NCBI GenBank assembly: GCA_003249015.1
Contig: QBLS01000005.1
Location: 124,001 to 188,000, forward strand
Origin: Pseudanabaena sp.
Lineage (GTDB): Bacteria; Cyanobacteriota; Cyanobacteriia; Pseudanabaenales; Pseudanabaenaceae
DNA: 64,000 nucleotides
Direction of reading: 5' to 3'
Numbering within the stretch: the first letter of the stretch is position 1; every line of letters starts with the position of its first letter. The notes under the pieces were generated by a model, which did not search any database, was not told the origin of the DNA, and saw only the letters and a list, made by a program, of their open reading frames with translations. Positions 53,645 through 63,983 of the stretch are shown in pieces. A program made the position numbers and the translations under genes.

Positions 53645-54439
53645 TTAACTTTCTATAGTCACAATAACAGGAGTATGATCGCTTGGCTGTGTCAGCTTGC
53701 GCGGCTCAATATCGATCGCACAGGCTGTGGCTTTGTCGTAAAGCGGAGCAGTTAAAAAATGGTAGTCAATCCGCCAGCCACGATTGCGACTAAATCCACC
53801 AGAACGATAATCCCACCAGCTAAAGAATTCACCACCCGATTCAAACTTGCGAAATACATCTTTAAAACCAAGATCTAACACTGCAGCTAGGGTTTCTCGC
53901 TCGATATCAGTTGCCATGACTTTGCTTTCTCGACCCTTGGGATCATAGATATCAATATCGGCGATCGCCACATTAAAATCACCACAAATAAGAACATCAG
54001 AATTTTTGGCTAACAGAGCTTGTAAATATTCACGCAATAACTTTAGCCAGCGCAGCTTGTAAGCAAATTTTTCGCTATCTACCTCTGAGCCATTGGGAAC
54101 ATACATATTCACAATCTGTGTATTACCCAACTTGGCAGTAATGAGACGTTTTTGATCATCGAGGCTGGGATCGCTGATTTCGCCTAGTACAGAAGCAAAT
54201 CCTACTTGAATATCTGCTAAAGGCGATCGCGAAATCATCGCGACCCCGTTATAGGATTTTTGACCATAGATGTAAGTGTGATAGCCCAGATTGATAAAAG
54301 GCTCATGGGGAAAGTCTTGATCGACAACTTTTGTTTCTTGCAAGCACAATACATCTACATCAGGATTGGCTTGCAACCAGTTACAAACATGGTTAATTCG
54401 GGTGCGAACTGAGTTAACGTTCCAAGTAGCAATTTTCAT
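53645..54439 (-). CDS. xth: Exodeoxyribonuclease III (AP endonuclease)
   Basis: 264 aa EEP-family enzyme that cuts at abasic sites and trims 3' blocks. MKIATWNVNSVRTRI, LCLQETKVVDQDFP (metal Glu), YGQKSYNGVAMISR, VNMYVPNGSEVDSEKF, ICGDFNVAIADIDIYDP and the final PSDHTPVIV (catalytic His) are all present. Length is typical. Confidence 0.96.
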   Translation of the reverse strand: MKIATWNVNSVRTRINHVCNWLQANPDVDVLCLQETKVVDQDFPHEPFINLGYHTYIYGQKSYNGVAMISRSPLADIQVGFASVLGEISDPSLDDQKRLITAKLGNTQIVNMYVPNGSEVDSEKFAYKLRWLKLLREYLQALLAKNSDVLICGDFNVAIADIDIYDPKGRESKVMATDIERETLAAVLDLGFKDVFRKFESGGEFFSWWDYRSGGFSRNRGWRIDYHFLTAPLYDKATACAIDIEPRKLTQPSDHTPVIVTIES

Positions 54440-54488
54440 GAAGGCTTAGGTGAAGATGCGATCAAAATTATATAGCTGTCGCTCCCTT

Positions 54489-54525
54489 GATTTTGAAAGC
54501 GGCACTTCGCGCCGCTTTCAAAATC
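54489..54525. repeat. Hairpin with 15-nt arms between xth and bolA
   Basis: GATTTTGAAAGCGGC and complement around ACTTCGC, in the divergent promoter gap of xth and bolA. Confidence 0.7.
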
Positions 54526-54577
54526 GCTGTACCGATATGGCACAATGTGGACAACCGTTATATTTTGAGCCGATTCT

Positions 54578-54841
54578 ATGATTTCCCATAATCAAATCGC
54601 GGAACTAATCCGCAATGCCTTACCTGAAGCTAAAGTTCAGGTTGAAGATCCCAACCATGATGGACAACATTTTTCGGCGATCGTGGTTGCGGAGCAGTTT
54701 GAAGGTTTATCGATGATTAAGCAGCACAAACTGGTGTACGGTGCAATTCAAGAACATCTTGATACTGGCGCAATTCACGCCTTGCAACTCAAAACCTATA
54801 GCCTTTCACAATGGCAAAAGATGCAGGTTCAAGTTTTATAG
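54578..54841 (+). CDS. BolA family protein
   Basis: 87 aa, a single BolA domain: IAELIRNALPEAKVQVEDPN, HFSAIVVAEQFEGLSMIKQHKLVYGAI and the conserved His near the end of ALQLKTYSLSQW. BolA proteins work with monothiol glutaredoxins in iron-sulfur regulation. No grxD is adjacent here, although they often are neighbours in cyanobacteria. Confidence 0.93.
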   Translation: MISHNQIAELIRNALPEAKVQVEDPNHDGQHFSAIVVAEQFEGLSMIKQHKLVYGAIQEHLDTGAIHALQLKTYSLSQWQKMQVQVL

Positions 54842-54857
54842 ACGATATAGCGTTGTG

Positions 54858-54979
54858 AGAGGCTTCGACTTCGCTCAGCCAGCCTATATTGCTGGCTGAG
54901 CGAAGTCGAAGCCTCTGCACTAATTTCAAAATTAAAAATCAAAAAGGGTGAGGCGGCGCGAAGCGTCACCTCACCCTTT
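54858..54979. repeat. Repeat family C copy plus a second hairpin
   Basis: 54858-54916: perfect 26-nt arms AGAGGCTTCGACTTCGCTCA.. with loop CTATATT. 54943-54979: AAAGGGTGAGG and complement around a GGCGCGAAGC centre. Together they fill the bolA-gap intergenic space. Confidence 0.8.
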
Positions 54980-55076
54980 GAGTGTGTGATCCCTAACAAA
55001 ATTGGTTTTTTAGAATCTAATCGCCAAAAGCTGCGCTAGCATGATCGCCAAACCGCTATGACGCTGAATTAGGTAA

Positions 55077-56105
<1,029 letters not shown>

Positions 56106-56126
56106 ATTTAAGCGCCTTCGGCACTT

Positions 56127-56232
56127 AAAAATAAAGTTGCGGAGCTTTGCGCCGCAACTTTATTTTTTGTTTGCGCCGTAAAATAAAGAACTTTGATGGC
56201 GCGGCTTCGCTACGCCATCAAAGTTCTTTATT
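56127..56232. terminator. Two hairpins after gap
   Basis: 56127-56167 has 16-nt arms (AAAAATAAAGTTGCGG) and a T-rich right end, so it can terminate gap. 56182-56232 has 20-nt perfect arms (AATAAAGAACTTTGATGGCG) around GGCTTCGCTA and ends 11 bp before the next gene's start, close enough to affect its ribosome binding. Confidence 0.75.
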
Positions 56233-56243
56233 AAACAAAATAT

Positions 56244-57332
56244 ATGTCAAAAATTGGTGTCGGTATCATTGGAACGGGTTTTGGGCAGATTATTCACATT
56301 CCTGCTTTGCAGATTCACCCAGAGACAGAAGTTGTAGCGGTGTACCATCGCGATCGCCAAAAAGCAGAACAGATTGCCCATAAATTTGGCATTCCCCATG
56401 CTTGCGATCGCTTAGAAAATTTGCTAGCCCTGCCCGCAGTCGATGCGGTGACGATATCTACGCCGCCGAGTTTTCACTATGAGCAAGCAAAAGCAGCGAT
56501 CGCTGCAGGCAAGCATATTTTGCTCGAAAAGCCTGTGACAATGAATTTTCAAGAAGCTTGGGAGCTACATCAATTTGCTCAACAACAGCAAGTGATTACT
56601 GCCACAGATTTTGAGTTTCGTTGTGTTCCGCAATGGCAATACCTGAAGCATTTATTAGACCAAAATCAGATTGGCAAAAAGCGATTAATTAAGATTGAAT
56701 GGCTAGTACAGGGGCGGGCTAATCCAACACGAATCTGGAACTGGTACAGTCAAAAAAGTTATGGCGGCGGCGCATTGGGGGCGATCGGTTCCCATGCTTT
56801 TGACTATGTGCGTTGGCTATTTGGTGACATCAAAAGTCTGTGCGGACAATTGAGTACCGCTATTACTGAGCGTCCCGATCTGGATGGAACTTTACGACCT
56901 GTGGATGTAGATGACACCTGCAATATTCTCTTAGAACTGGTCGATGGAACTCCCTGTAATATCTCCCTCAGTACCGTTACCCATCGCGGTCGGGGGCATT
57001 GGCTGACGGTGTATGGCGAGAATGGAACTTTAGTTTTAGGAAGTTCTAATCAAGCGGACTATGTACATGGATTTAGCTTGCGGCAGGGCAAACTTGATCG
57101 TTCGGAAATGGAAGTTGTAGCGGTTCCGTCGGAATATGAATTTGCTCAAACCTACAGCGATGGGCGCTTGGCTCCTGTAATAGCTATTTGCGATCGCTGG
57201 GTAAAGGCGATCCGCACTGGTACACCGATGACTCCGAGCCTTTATGAAGGTGCATGGTCACAAAAATTGATGGATTTAACTCATGCCTCACACCAACAAA
57301 GGCGTTGGCTAGATGTGCCATCTAGTTTGTAG
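56244..57332 (+). CDS. Gfo/Idh/MocA family oxidoreductase
   Basis: 362 aa. N-terminal Rossmann domain GVGIIGTGFGQIIHIPALQ, STPPSFHYEQAKAAIAAGKHILLEKPVT with the family EKP motif near 95, then the beta-sheet domain with WYSQKSYGGGALGAIGSHAFDYVRWL, whose GSH histidine is the family active-site histidine. NAD(P)-dependent dehydrogenase of a sugar-like or related substrate; substrate unknown. Confidence 0.9.
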   Translation: MSKIGVGIIGTGFGQIIHIPALQIHPETEVVAVYHRDRQKAEQIAHKFGIPHACDRLENLLALPAVDAVTISTPPSFHYEQAKAAIAAGKHILLEKPVTMNFQEAWELHQFAQQQQVITATDFEFRCVPQWQYLKHLLDQNQIGKKRLIKIEWLVQGRANPTRIWNWYSQKSYGGGALGAIGSHAFDYVRWLFGDIKSLCGQLSTAITERPDLDGTLRPVDVDDTCNILLELVDGTPCNISLSTVTHRGRGHWLTVYGENGTLVLGSSNQADYVHGFSLRQGKLDRSEMEVVAVPSEYEFAQTYSDGRLAPVIAICDRWVKAIRTGTPMTPSLYEGAWSQKLMDLTHASHQQRRWLDVPSSL

Positions 57333-57338
57333 AGATCA

Positions 57339-57494
57339 GGGCTTCGACACTTCGACAAGCTCAGTGCAGTGCTTCGCTCAGCCAACGTATATTGTTGGCT
57401 GAGCGAAGTCGAAGCCCCTTTTTTCTCAGCTTAGACGGAAACCAAATAAATTTTTAAAAGTGTTGCGAAGTAATACTTTTAAAAATTTATTTGG
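57339..57494. repeat. Repeat family C copy and a hairpin overlapping the end of the HemY gene
   Basis: 57339-57417: GGGCTTCGAC...CTTCGCTCAGCCAAC loop GTATATT and complement, with a 23-bp extra stretch inside the left arm. 57442-57494: perfect 20-nt arms around GTTGCGAAGTAAT; the right arm contains the stop codon (57487-57489) and the last codons of the oxidase gene. Confidence 0.8.
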
Positions 57495-58965
57495 CTAAAA
57501 ATTGCTCAATTTTAATAGCTTCCTGCAAGCTGCGCTTGATGCAGTCACCGAGGGCAACTCCACCAATAAAATTGGCGCTGATGTATAAACCTTGAGACTT
57601 TTGTAACTCCGCTTCCACGGTGGCGAGAAGTTGTAAATGCCCAATTTCATACTGCGGAATCGCCTTGTCCCATCGATGCACAGCGATCGCCTTGGGTTCT
57701 GCTTTGGTATCAGGACGAAGGATAGTTTTTTTCAAATCCTGATGCACAGCTTGGATAATTTCTGCCTCAGAAAGCTGTGCTAGGGCTGGATCTAAGGTGC
57801 CGCCGATGAAGTTGAGCAGTAGTTGCCAACCTTGGGGGGCGCGTCCTGCAAATAAACTCGATGACCAGATCGTACCGAGGGTGCGGACTCCTTCCGTACG
57901 CGGGATGAGGTTGCCAAAGCCCTGCATATCATAGGCAAATTCGGTTTTAGGGTAAGCCAGCACCACACAGGCAACGGTTGGATAAAAGATTTTGCGGAGG
58001 GCTTGGCTTGCCGATGGCAAATAGTCTTTTAATAAGTTGGCTGTCACATAGGCGGGGGTAGCCAGTACTACAGCACGGGACATGACCGTTTCTTCGCCCG
58101 TGGGGGTGTCAAACTTGGCGATGTAATGATCACCTTGCCGATCTAGCGATCGCAAAGTCCATTGCTGTTTAACTGCTGTGCCTTGCGATCGCAGCTTAGT
58201 GGCGATCGCCTCTGGCAACATCTTAATCCCCTGTTTAAATGACCCTAGTTCACCTGCCTTGACCTTAGGCAGATCGGCATTTTTAGCCTTTTGAGCTTGG
58301 CGATCTTTACCTGATAAAATTGCACCTGCCACTAAGCCGCCATAATTATTTTCGAGGCGAAATATTTTGGCAAAAGCAGCCCTAGCACTTAGTCGCTTGG
58401 GATCACCTGCATATACTCCTGAAATAAACGGTGCTACCAAACGCGCCACCGCTTGCTTGCCCAACAGTCTGCTAAAGAACTGATCCACCGACTCTTCGCC
58501 AGCCATGGCGGGACGGGCAAAACCGATCGCCCCTAGTGCCAAGCGAATCTTGCTACCCCAATCCAATAATGGTGTGGCGATCGCGGCGGGGGGACTCATA
58601 GGCAAAGCGTTTAGTTTGCCCTTTAAAAATACAAAGCGCGGTAACTTGCCATTGGCTAGCACCAATTGATCCTCAAGTCCCACATTGACTGCTAGGCGCA
58701 GCAGTTCGGGTGTGGGCTGAAAGCTATTAGGTCCTTCTTCCCAAAGATAGCCTTCGTCATTTTGTTTAGAGACGATTGCCCCACCAACGCGATCTTGCGC
58801 TTCAGCGACTAAAACCTGCCGATGCTGATTAATTGCCAAATCATAGGCGATCGTCAAGCCTGAAATTCCTGCTCCCACCACAAGCACATCCAAAGTTTGC
58901 TCACCTGATGGGCGATCGGCTAATTGGTTCATATCGGATTGGGGGGAGGTCATAGGAAAACTCAA
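57487..58965 (-). CDS. hemY: Protoporphyrinogen oxidase, HemY type
   Basis: 492 aa FAD enzyme (also called hemG/PPOX) oxidising protoporphyrinogen IX to protoporphyrin IX on the path to heme and chlorophyll. FAD motif VLVVGAGISGLTIAYDL near 28, then VAEAQDRVGGAIVSK, EEGPNSFQPTPELL near 75 and the C-terminal ISANFIGGVALGDCIKRSLQEA. Alternative start ATG 58953. Many cyanobacteria use HemJ instead. Confidence 0.9.
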   Translation of the reverse strand: MSFPMTSPQSDMNQLADRPSGEQTLDVLVVGAGISGLTIAYDLAINQHRQVLVAEAQDRVGGAIVSKQNDEGYLWEEGPNSFQPTPELLRLAVNVGLEDQLVLANGKLPRFVFLKGKLNALPMSPPAAIATPLLDWGSKIRLALGAIGFARPAMAGEESVDQFFSRLLGKQAVARLVAPFISGVYAGDPKRLSARAAFAKIFRLENNYGGLVAGAILSGKDRQAQKAKNADLPKVKAGELGSFKQGIKMLPEAIATKLRSQGTAVKQQWTLRSLDRQGDHYIAKFDTPTGEETVMSRAVVLATPAYVTANLLKDYLPSASQALRKIFYPTVACVVLAYPKTEFAYDMQGFGNLIPRTEGVRTLGTIWSSSLFAGRAPQGWQLLLNFIGGTLDPALAQLSEAEIIQAVHQDLKKTILRPDTKAEPKAIAVHRWDKAIPQYEIGHLQLLATVEAELQKSQGLYISANFIGGVALGDCIKRSLQEAIKIEQFLAK

Positions 58966-59025
58966 TAGGCTTATAGCTTCAATCCTTTTAGTTTACAGCC
59001 CGTTAGGACTGCGAGTAATCCAGAT

Positions 59026-59066
59026 TAACCTTTAAAAGGGTGGCGTTGCCACCCTTTTAAAGGTTA
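59026..59066. terminator. Hairpin containing the DUF2811 stop codon
   Basis: Perfect 19-nt arms TAACCTTTAAAAGGGTGGC and complement around GTT. The last three bases of the right arm (59064-59066) are the stop codon of the DUF2811 gene, as seen at three other loci. Confidence 0.8.
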
Positions 59067-59291
59067 GTGCTGAAATAAAGCATTTAAGTATACTTTAGCG
59101 GTGCTGCGGTAGCTGCGAGAGGCATTAGGTGAGACACCTTGGCGATCGCTGCCATTTTGCAATAGGAATAGGGATAGGGCTGCTGCAAAAACTCGATCTT
59201 GATCCCAGTCAGGATGTGAATCTAGGTAATGTTTGAGAGTTTCGTGCAATTCTTCAGGAATTTCCGCCAAAATGCTGACGTTGTTAGTCAT
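59064..59291 (-). CDS. DUF2811 family protein
   Basis: 75 aa, a small cyanobacterial family of unknown function. The conserved part is VSILAEIPEELHETLKHYLDSHPDWDQDRVFAAALSLFLLQN; the tail ends STAKVYLNALFQH. The SHPDWDQDRVF stretch is the family hallmark. The candidate origin begins about 300 bp upstream of its start. Confidence 0.85.
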   Translation of the reverse strand: MTNNVSILAEIPEELHETLKHYLDSHPDWDQDRVFAAALSLFLLQNGSDRQGVSPNASRSYRSTAKVYLNALFQH

Positions 59292-59585
59292 GCTGAAACC
59301 TCAACTATTGATCAAGTTTGATAGAAATTTGGTAGAAACAAGACGACCATTTTCAGAGGCCGGGCTTTTATTGTGCGTTCAACAAACGTTATTGTCAACG
59401 TAACGAAATATTAAGCAAACCTCGAAATCTTCAATCACAACTTTGAATAATCAGCATTTTAGCCTCATACAGTTTACATTTCTTAACATTTTAGCCCCTC
59501 TAAAAGTTTTCCCAAACAGAGTCTGAGCTTTGATTAACTAATCCTTAACCCATATAGCGATCGCATTAAATTCCGAAAAGCTGCC

Positions 59586-59720
59586 TGTGGAAAACTAGTA
59601 ATTATCTGTGGATAAGTCTGCAATATCTGTGGATAACTCTGTGGAAAACTTTTGTGGAAATAATTAAAAAAAAATTTTTTTCTTAATATTTGCAAGGTAG
59701 CGATCCCCAAATTAGGACGG
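59586..59720. other. Candidate replication origin: DnaA-box cluster next to an A+T-rich run
   Basis: Five nonamers in the same direction: TGTGGAAAA (59586), TGTGGATAA (59607), TGTGGATAA (59628), TGTGGAAAA (59640), TGTGGAAAT (59653). TGTGGATAA is the exact complement of the consensus box TTATCCACA. Spacings are 21, 21, 12 and 13. An A/T-only stretch (59661-59690, AATTAAAAAAAAATTTTTTT) follows as a possible unwinding element. A sixth weak box (TGTGGAAAC) is at 59871. Between 59292 and 59949 I see no gene; a 64-codon minus-strand frame across the boxes is a by-product of the repeated boxes. Confidence 0.7.
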
Positions 59721-59949
59721 CAAAACATGGCATTAGCTGTCGTTTTTTGTAAGTTTTAATGGAATTTCATTCAGGTAAAACACGGCAAAAAGCACCTGAA
59801 TTTATTACCCTTTAGCTGCAAATCTATAGTTATCTCTGATACACCAGTAAGGCTCATTCCAAAAATAGCTTGTGGAAACCTCAAACTTTGCCAATACAAA
59901 AGACGAGTGGCGGCACATTGCGCCACCACTCGTCTTTGAGGGAAATTTT

Positions 59950-60390
59950 TTAAATCCTCTGCTCTAGCCAGTTTTCAGGCACAACTACCAAAGTCGTACC
60001 CTGCCGTCTAAGCACAATCACCTGCTGACGCGCCTCAATCGATATTCTGGGATCATCGCAGATAGCCTTCCATGACACGCCCTCATGCTGTACCCGTCCA
60101 GACTTACCAGCAGGAATTTCCGTAAGCGTGATCCCCTGACCTGCTTCGCGTAATTGCACAGAGTCTCTGGGAATGAAGCGCCGCGACGCAAAAGCCAACA
60201 TCCCTGCAATCACCATCCACAGGATTATTTGCACAGCAGGAATCGGCAATAGTAAGGCGATCGCCGCCACAACTAAAGCTGCTAATCCCATCGCCCCAGC
60301 TATCAAAAAAGTGGGCAATGGTACTAATAACTCAATTGCACATAGCGCAATCCCGATAATTAGCCAGATTTGGCTAGGCATTAGACTCAT
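59950..60390 (-). CDS. NfeD-like membrane protein
   Basis: 146 aa. Three or four hydrophobic segments in residues 8-75 and then an OB-fold C-terminal domain (LTEIPAGKSGRVQHEGVSWKAICDD.. IVLRRQGTTLVVVP), the NfeD layout. Such proteins are usually partners of SPFH/stomatin-type proteins in membrane quality control. It is downstream of the MCE gene with a 3-bp gap, so it may share that transcript. Confidence 0.88.
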   Translation of the reverse strand: MSLMPSQIWLIIGIALCAIELLVPLPTFLIAGAMGLAALVVAAIALLLPIPAVQIILWMVIAGMLAFASRRFIPRDSVQLREAGQGITLTEIPAGKSGRVQHEGVSWKAICDDPRISIEARQQVIVLRRQGTTLVVVPENWLEQRI

Positions 60391-60393
60391 AAA

Positions 60394-61692
60394 CTACTCA
60401 TTGAGCTTTGTTTCTGGTTTGGCAAGGCTGCTGTTTGGTTTGGGGCTATTAATTTTTACTTTTTCTGCCTTTTCAAGATTACGGGGACTTTCTTTTTTAT
60501 CCACATCTTTGTCTACATCCCCCGCAATTGCTTTGATAATCTTGCTGCGAGCGATCTCCACAGGTGCCGAAAGTTTGGGGCGATCGCTAGCTGACTCAGT
60601 GGGGCGCGTGCGGGCAACCGCAGGGAGATCAGGCGCACTGGACAAAAGCCCACCTAAGCCATTAATCAAATTACGAATATTGCTGCGGAGCTTGGGATCA
60701 CCCGTCAACTCATCTAGATCAGCCGTAATTTTCTTGGCATTGGCAAAGGTTGCTCTCGCCGAGTCTAGGGTTTCACGTAGAGAGGCGATCGTAGTAGGGT
60801 CGTTCAGCTCGCCCGAAACTTTACGAAGATTTACCGATGTCTCGGCAGCATTTTCTGATAGTTTTTGTAAGTTTTCAATGAACTTACCATCATTTAACAG
60901 GGGCTTAGCACTGGCAAGTAGCTCTTGCGCCTCTCTAGATGTAGCAGAAATGCCATCAAGGGTTTGGGCTAGTTTTTCACGATTGACTTCAATCAATTCT
61001 TGGGTGCTGTCAGCGACATTACCCACTTTAGTCGCTGCTCCACTAATTGCGTCGGCTGTGTCCCCAAACTTGACAATCTGTCCCTCAAATGTCCCCACGA
61101 CACGGTTTGCAGAGTCAGTTAATTTTTGAATACTCTTGGCAGTTGACTGGGCGGCGATTAGAGTATCGTTGAGATTTCCGACCAAGTTTTGATCGTTGAT
61201 CTTGCGTAAGGTCGTACTACTATCTCTGAGCAAGGCAATAAAACTAACTCCCCTTGTGCCTTCAATTTCGCTACCTTGGCAAACGATTAGTTGGCTGTTG
61301 CAGTCCTTGGCTAGGGGATCGACCTGAGGATCAATTGCAACCGTCTCTGCGGGTGGAAATATATCAATGTTCGTGTTTCCCAAAAATCCACCTTGGTTAG
61401 TCTCGGCAACAGAGTTTTTTGGGATCACTAATTTGGGATTATCAATACTTACTGTTGCTTCCACAGTATCGGACTTGGCGATCAAAGTTTCGACTTTGCC
61501 CACCTCAACACCCCGAAATCGAACCGACGAACCCATGCTTAATCCTGTTGCATCGGGCAGCTTGATTTTAAATGTAAACTTAGAGCTACTGATCTGTATG
61601 CCGCGCAGCCATAAAAGAGAACCACCAAAAGCGGCGACACCACCGATGATAAATAAGCCAAGCGCACCATCGCGTAAACTTTTTCGCTGCAC
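60394..61692 (-). CDS. MlaD/MCE family substrate-binding protein
   Basis: 432 aa. One N-terminal membrane helix (LGLFIIGGVAAFGGSLLWLRG), an MCE domain (about 38-125: VRFRGVEVGKVETL, GFLGNTNIDIFP), then a long helical region with regular heptads that would form a periplasmic tube or needle, and a Lys/Ser/Pro tail. It binds and guides lipids for the Mla-type ABC transporter. The ATPase gene sits 5 bp upstream; the permease MlaE is not in the window. Confidence 0.92.
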   Translation of the reverse strand: MQRKSLRDGALGLFIIGGVAAFGGSLLWLRGIQISSSKFTFKIKLPDATGLSMGSSVRFRGVEVGKVETLIAKSDTVEATVSIDNPKLVIPKNSVAETNQGGFLGNTNIDIFPPAETVAIDPQVDPLAKDCNSQLIVCQGSEIEGTRGVSFIALLRDSSTTLRKINDQNLVGNLNDTLIAAQSTAKSIQKLTDSANRVVGTFEGQIVKFGDTADAISGAATKVGNVADSTQELIEVNREKLAQTLDGISATSREAQELLASAKPLLNDGKFIENLQKLSENAAETSVNLRKVSGELNDPTTIASLRETLDSARATFANAKKITADLDELTGDPKLRSNIRNLINGLGGLLSSAPDLPAVARTRPTESASDRPKLSAPVEIARSKIIKAIAGDVDKDVDKKESPRNLEKAEKVKINSPKPNSSLAKPETKLNE

Positions 61693-61697
61693 GAGCT

Positions 61698-62552
61698 TTA
61701 TACCTCCTTACTCAAAAGTTGAATCGGTCCGACCGTACTGCCACTAAAAAATTGTCTGACATACGGATTGTCCGCGCCATCAATTGTACTAACGTTTCCT
61801 GCATAGCGCACTGATCCGCGATAAAGAACAATCAAGCGATCGCTGGTACGCCGAATTGTACTGTCCTGATGAGTGACCACAATGTAACTATCACAAACCT
61901 GTTGCTCTCTAAGTGATCGCATCAAGTCTTCGATGATGGTCGAAGCAACAGGGTCTAGCCCTGCGGTCGGCTCATCATAGAGTAGGACTTTTTTGGTTTT
62001 AGTTTTAGCAGTGGGGTCATCCATGATTGCTCTGGCAAAGCTAACCCGTTTTCGCATCCCTCCTGATAGTTGACTCGGATAGCGATCGCAAATGTTTTCT
62101 AGTCCCACCATGGCGAGTTTTTGTTCGACGAGTCGATAAATCTCGCGGCGTGACAGGCGGGAATGCTCAAATAGGGAAAAGCCAATATTTTCGGCAACCG
62201 TCAACGAGTCAAATAGAGCCGCATTTTGGAACACCATGCCAATACTCAGTCCATAATTTGCCTCTTGAATGTCTTCGGTAGAGACTGAGTTGCCATTGAT
62301 ATAGACCTCTCCTTGATCGGGAGCAAGTAGTCCACAAATTAGGCGTAAAATCGTGGACTTGCCCGTGCCAGAGGGTCCAATAATGGCGATCGCTTCTCCA
62401 GAATGGACTGTCAGATCAACTCCATTGAGTACTGTGTTGGTGCCAAAGGTTTTATGGACTCCACGCAGTTCTAATAAAGGAGTGACTACATCACCACCAT
62501 TTTGGGCTGAGATAGTTGAATTGATTGGAGCTTTGGCTGGTTCCATCGGCAT
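61698..62552 (-). CDS. MlaF-type ABC transporter ATP-binding protein
   Basis: 284 aa. Walker A IGPSGTGKSTILRLI near 55, Q loop GMVFQNAALFDSL near 100, signature LSGGMRKRVSFARAI near 160 with the GMRKR form typical of the MlaF group, Walker B VLLYDEPTAGLDP near 188, H loop VVTHQD near 222. It energises lipid transport between envelope membranes together with the MCE protein encoded next. Confidence 0.94.
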   Translation of the reverse strand: MPMEPAKAPINSTISAQNGGDVVTPLLELRGVHKTFGTNTVLNGVDLTVHSGEAIAIIGPSGTGKSTILRLICGLLAPDQGEVYINGNSVSTEDIQEANYGLSIGMVFQNAALFDSLTVAENIGFSLFEHSRLSRREIYRLVEQKLAMVGLENICDRYPSQLSGGMRKRVSFARAIMDDPTAKTKTKKVLLYDEPTAGLDPVASTIIEDLMRSLREQQVCDSYIVVTHQDSTIRRTSDRLIVLYRGSVRYAGNVSTIDGADNPYVRQFFSGSTVGPIQLLSKEV

Positions 62553-62735
62553 CTAGTTTTTGATTGCAAAAATCTCGCTACTCAAAAACTAACACTTTTT
62601 CAGAATTTTTTCCAAGTATATACAGCGCTTTGCGCTTAGTTAGAACCCAAATAAACTTGAGGAAGCGGCGCTCCGCGCCGCCACTCGTCTTACAAGAATT
62701 ACTACAGATGTGAGTGAGCGATAATTCACCCATAT

Positions 62736-62776
62736 AAAACTTGTGCATCGCGGCAGAGCCGCGATGCACAAGTTTT
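62736..62776. repeat. Hairpin with 19-nt arms upstream of dps-MlaF gap
   Basis: AAAACTTGTGCATCGCGGC and complement around AGA. Decayed pieces of the GGCGGCGC family (around 62665-62690) lie to its left. No gene in 62553-62811. Confidence 0.75.
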
Positions 62777-62811
62777 CTGAATTTTCAAAATAAGCACAAG
62801 TAAGTGCTCAA

Positions 62812-63363
62812 CTATCTGCCAACGAAAGCGATCGTCAAGCTATCAGAGGCTAGGAAATGATCGAGATGGTAAGCCCGCTCTTCAGACTTGAGCAAAATCG
62901 TTTCTAATAAGTAACGAGTAGCGCGATCGCCAAGACTTTCAGCCTGAGCCGACTGACGACGCAATAGTTGAATAACTGCTTGCTCAGCCTTAAGGTCATG
63001 CTCAACCATAGAGCGGCAATCATAAACTCCGTCATCCTCGGACTCAATGCAAGATAGTTCGGCTAGCTTGGCAAAACTGGCTACAGGAATACCGCCTAGA
63101 CCATTTTGACGTTCACCAAGGTCATGCACATGCCCCGATACATCCTTGAGGCTATCTTCAAAAAACTGATGTAAAGAATAGAACTCAGCACCATCAACTA
63201 CAAAGTGGTGCTTTTGATATTGCAAATATAAAGCCTGAAAACTAGCTAAAGCTATGTTTAATCCTTCACAGACTGGTGTGGTTACACTTTTATCTAACAA
63301 TACGGGGTTGTCAGCGACTTCGCCAAATGCTCGAACTAGACCTTTCACTGTAGACATAGTCAA
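62812..63363 (-). CDS. Dps-family DNA-protection/ferritin-like protein
   Basis: 183 aa. The ferroxidase signature [25 protein letters not shown] near 45 has the His and Asp/Glu residues of Dps at their usual spacing, and [14 protein letters not shown] follows. The helical bundle continues with the long charged helix [18 protein letters not shown] and ends [11 protein letters not shown]. It oxidises Fe(II) with peroxide and stores it. Alternative start ATG 63357. Confidence 0.9.
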   Translation of the reverse strand: MTMSTVKGLVRAFGEVADNPVLLDKSVTTPVCEGLNIALASFQALYLQYQKHHFVVDGAEFYSLHQFFEDSLKDVSGHVHDLGERQNGLGGIPVASFAKLAELSCIESEDDGVYDCRSMVEHDLKAEQAVIQLLRRQSAQAESLGDRATRYLLETILLKSEERAYHLDHFLASDSLTIAFVGR

Positions 63364-63758
63364 GTATTCCTATTAATTAATTAGATTTATTGCTCAAACG
63401 TAGTATGGCATATTTTCAAGAAAGAAAATCACTATATTTTCACTTATAAGGATTTCCTTGCAATAGATTGGGTTTACAACTCAAATCTATAAGCTCTTTA
63501 GATTTAAGAAAAGCCGTCCGTATAGCCTTTAGCTAAGGCTTTTGAGAGAGCAGCGCATCATATGAGTAATGGTCGTCAATTGGTTGACTAAAGCTAAAAA
63601 TTCTGAATCAAAAAAAAATTAATTGCAAATTACTTGCATTTATAGGGTGGGATATATTAGTCTATAAATTAGTTATTGCAACAAACTCTCAATAATTTAC
63701 AAATAAATGACTTGGATTTTGTTTGACCCCCAAAATCATTCTCACCCTAAAAACGCTC
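63364..63758. other. Divergent promoter region of dps and the last gene
   Basis: About 395 bp, A+T-rich. I see no further gene, no G+C-rich hairpin and no clear regulator box. Confidence 0.4.
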
Positions 63759-63983
63759 ATGTTAAATCAAGTAGCTACAGTTGAAGGTATTGTTAGATGG
63801 GAAATTTATCATCGCTTACAGGATCTGGAAATCCCTTGTAAGTGCAGTTCTGGCTCACCTCTCACTGTCGATATTTCCAGCCCAAACCATCTAATTCAGT
63901 TTTGGAAGATATCTCAAAGAGTAAACGCCTCGCGTACTGAACTGGTTCAAATTTTAGAAAATAATTGGCGATTAGTTGATTAG
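63759..63983 (+). CDS. Small conserved-looking cyanobacterial protein of unknown function
   Basis: 74 aa from ATG 63759 (MLNQVATVEGIVRWEIYHRL); an in-frame TTG 63723 would add 12 residues. The motif RWEIYHRLQDLEIPCKCSSGSPL contains a CxC. The rest (FWKISQRVNASRTELVQILENNW) is helical. I recognise no named family. It is intact and ends 17 bp before the window edge. Confidence 0.7.
   Translation: MLNQVATVEGIVRWEIYHRLQDLEIPCKCSSGSPLTVDISSPNHLIQFWKISQRVNASRTELVQILENNWRLVD

Noticed and set aside
59534-59728. 64-codon minus-strand reading frame rich in Tyr/Pro/Gln repeats
   Set aside because: Its repeats (PQ-I/S units) come from the repeated TGTGGA boxes read in the other strand, and no family or ribosome-binding site is seen. 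I interpret the DNA as an origin-like box cluster.
60173-61129. 318-codon plus-strand frame opposite the NfeD and MCE genes
   Set aside because: It runs against two well-supported genes, is Ser/Ala/Ile-rich and shows no domain. It is an antisense shadow.
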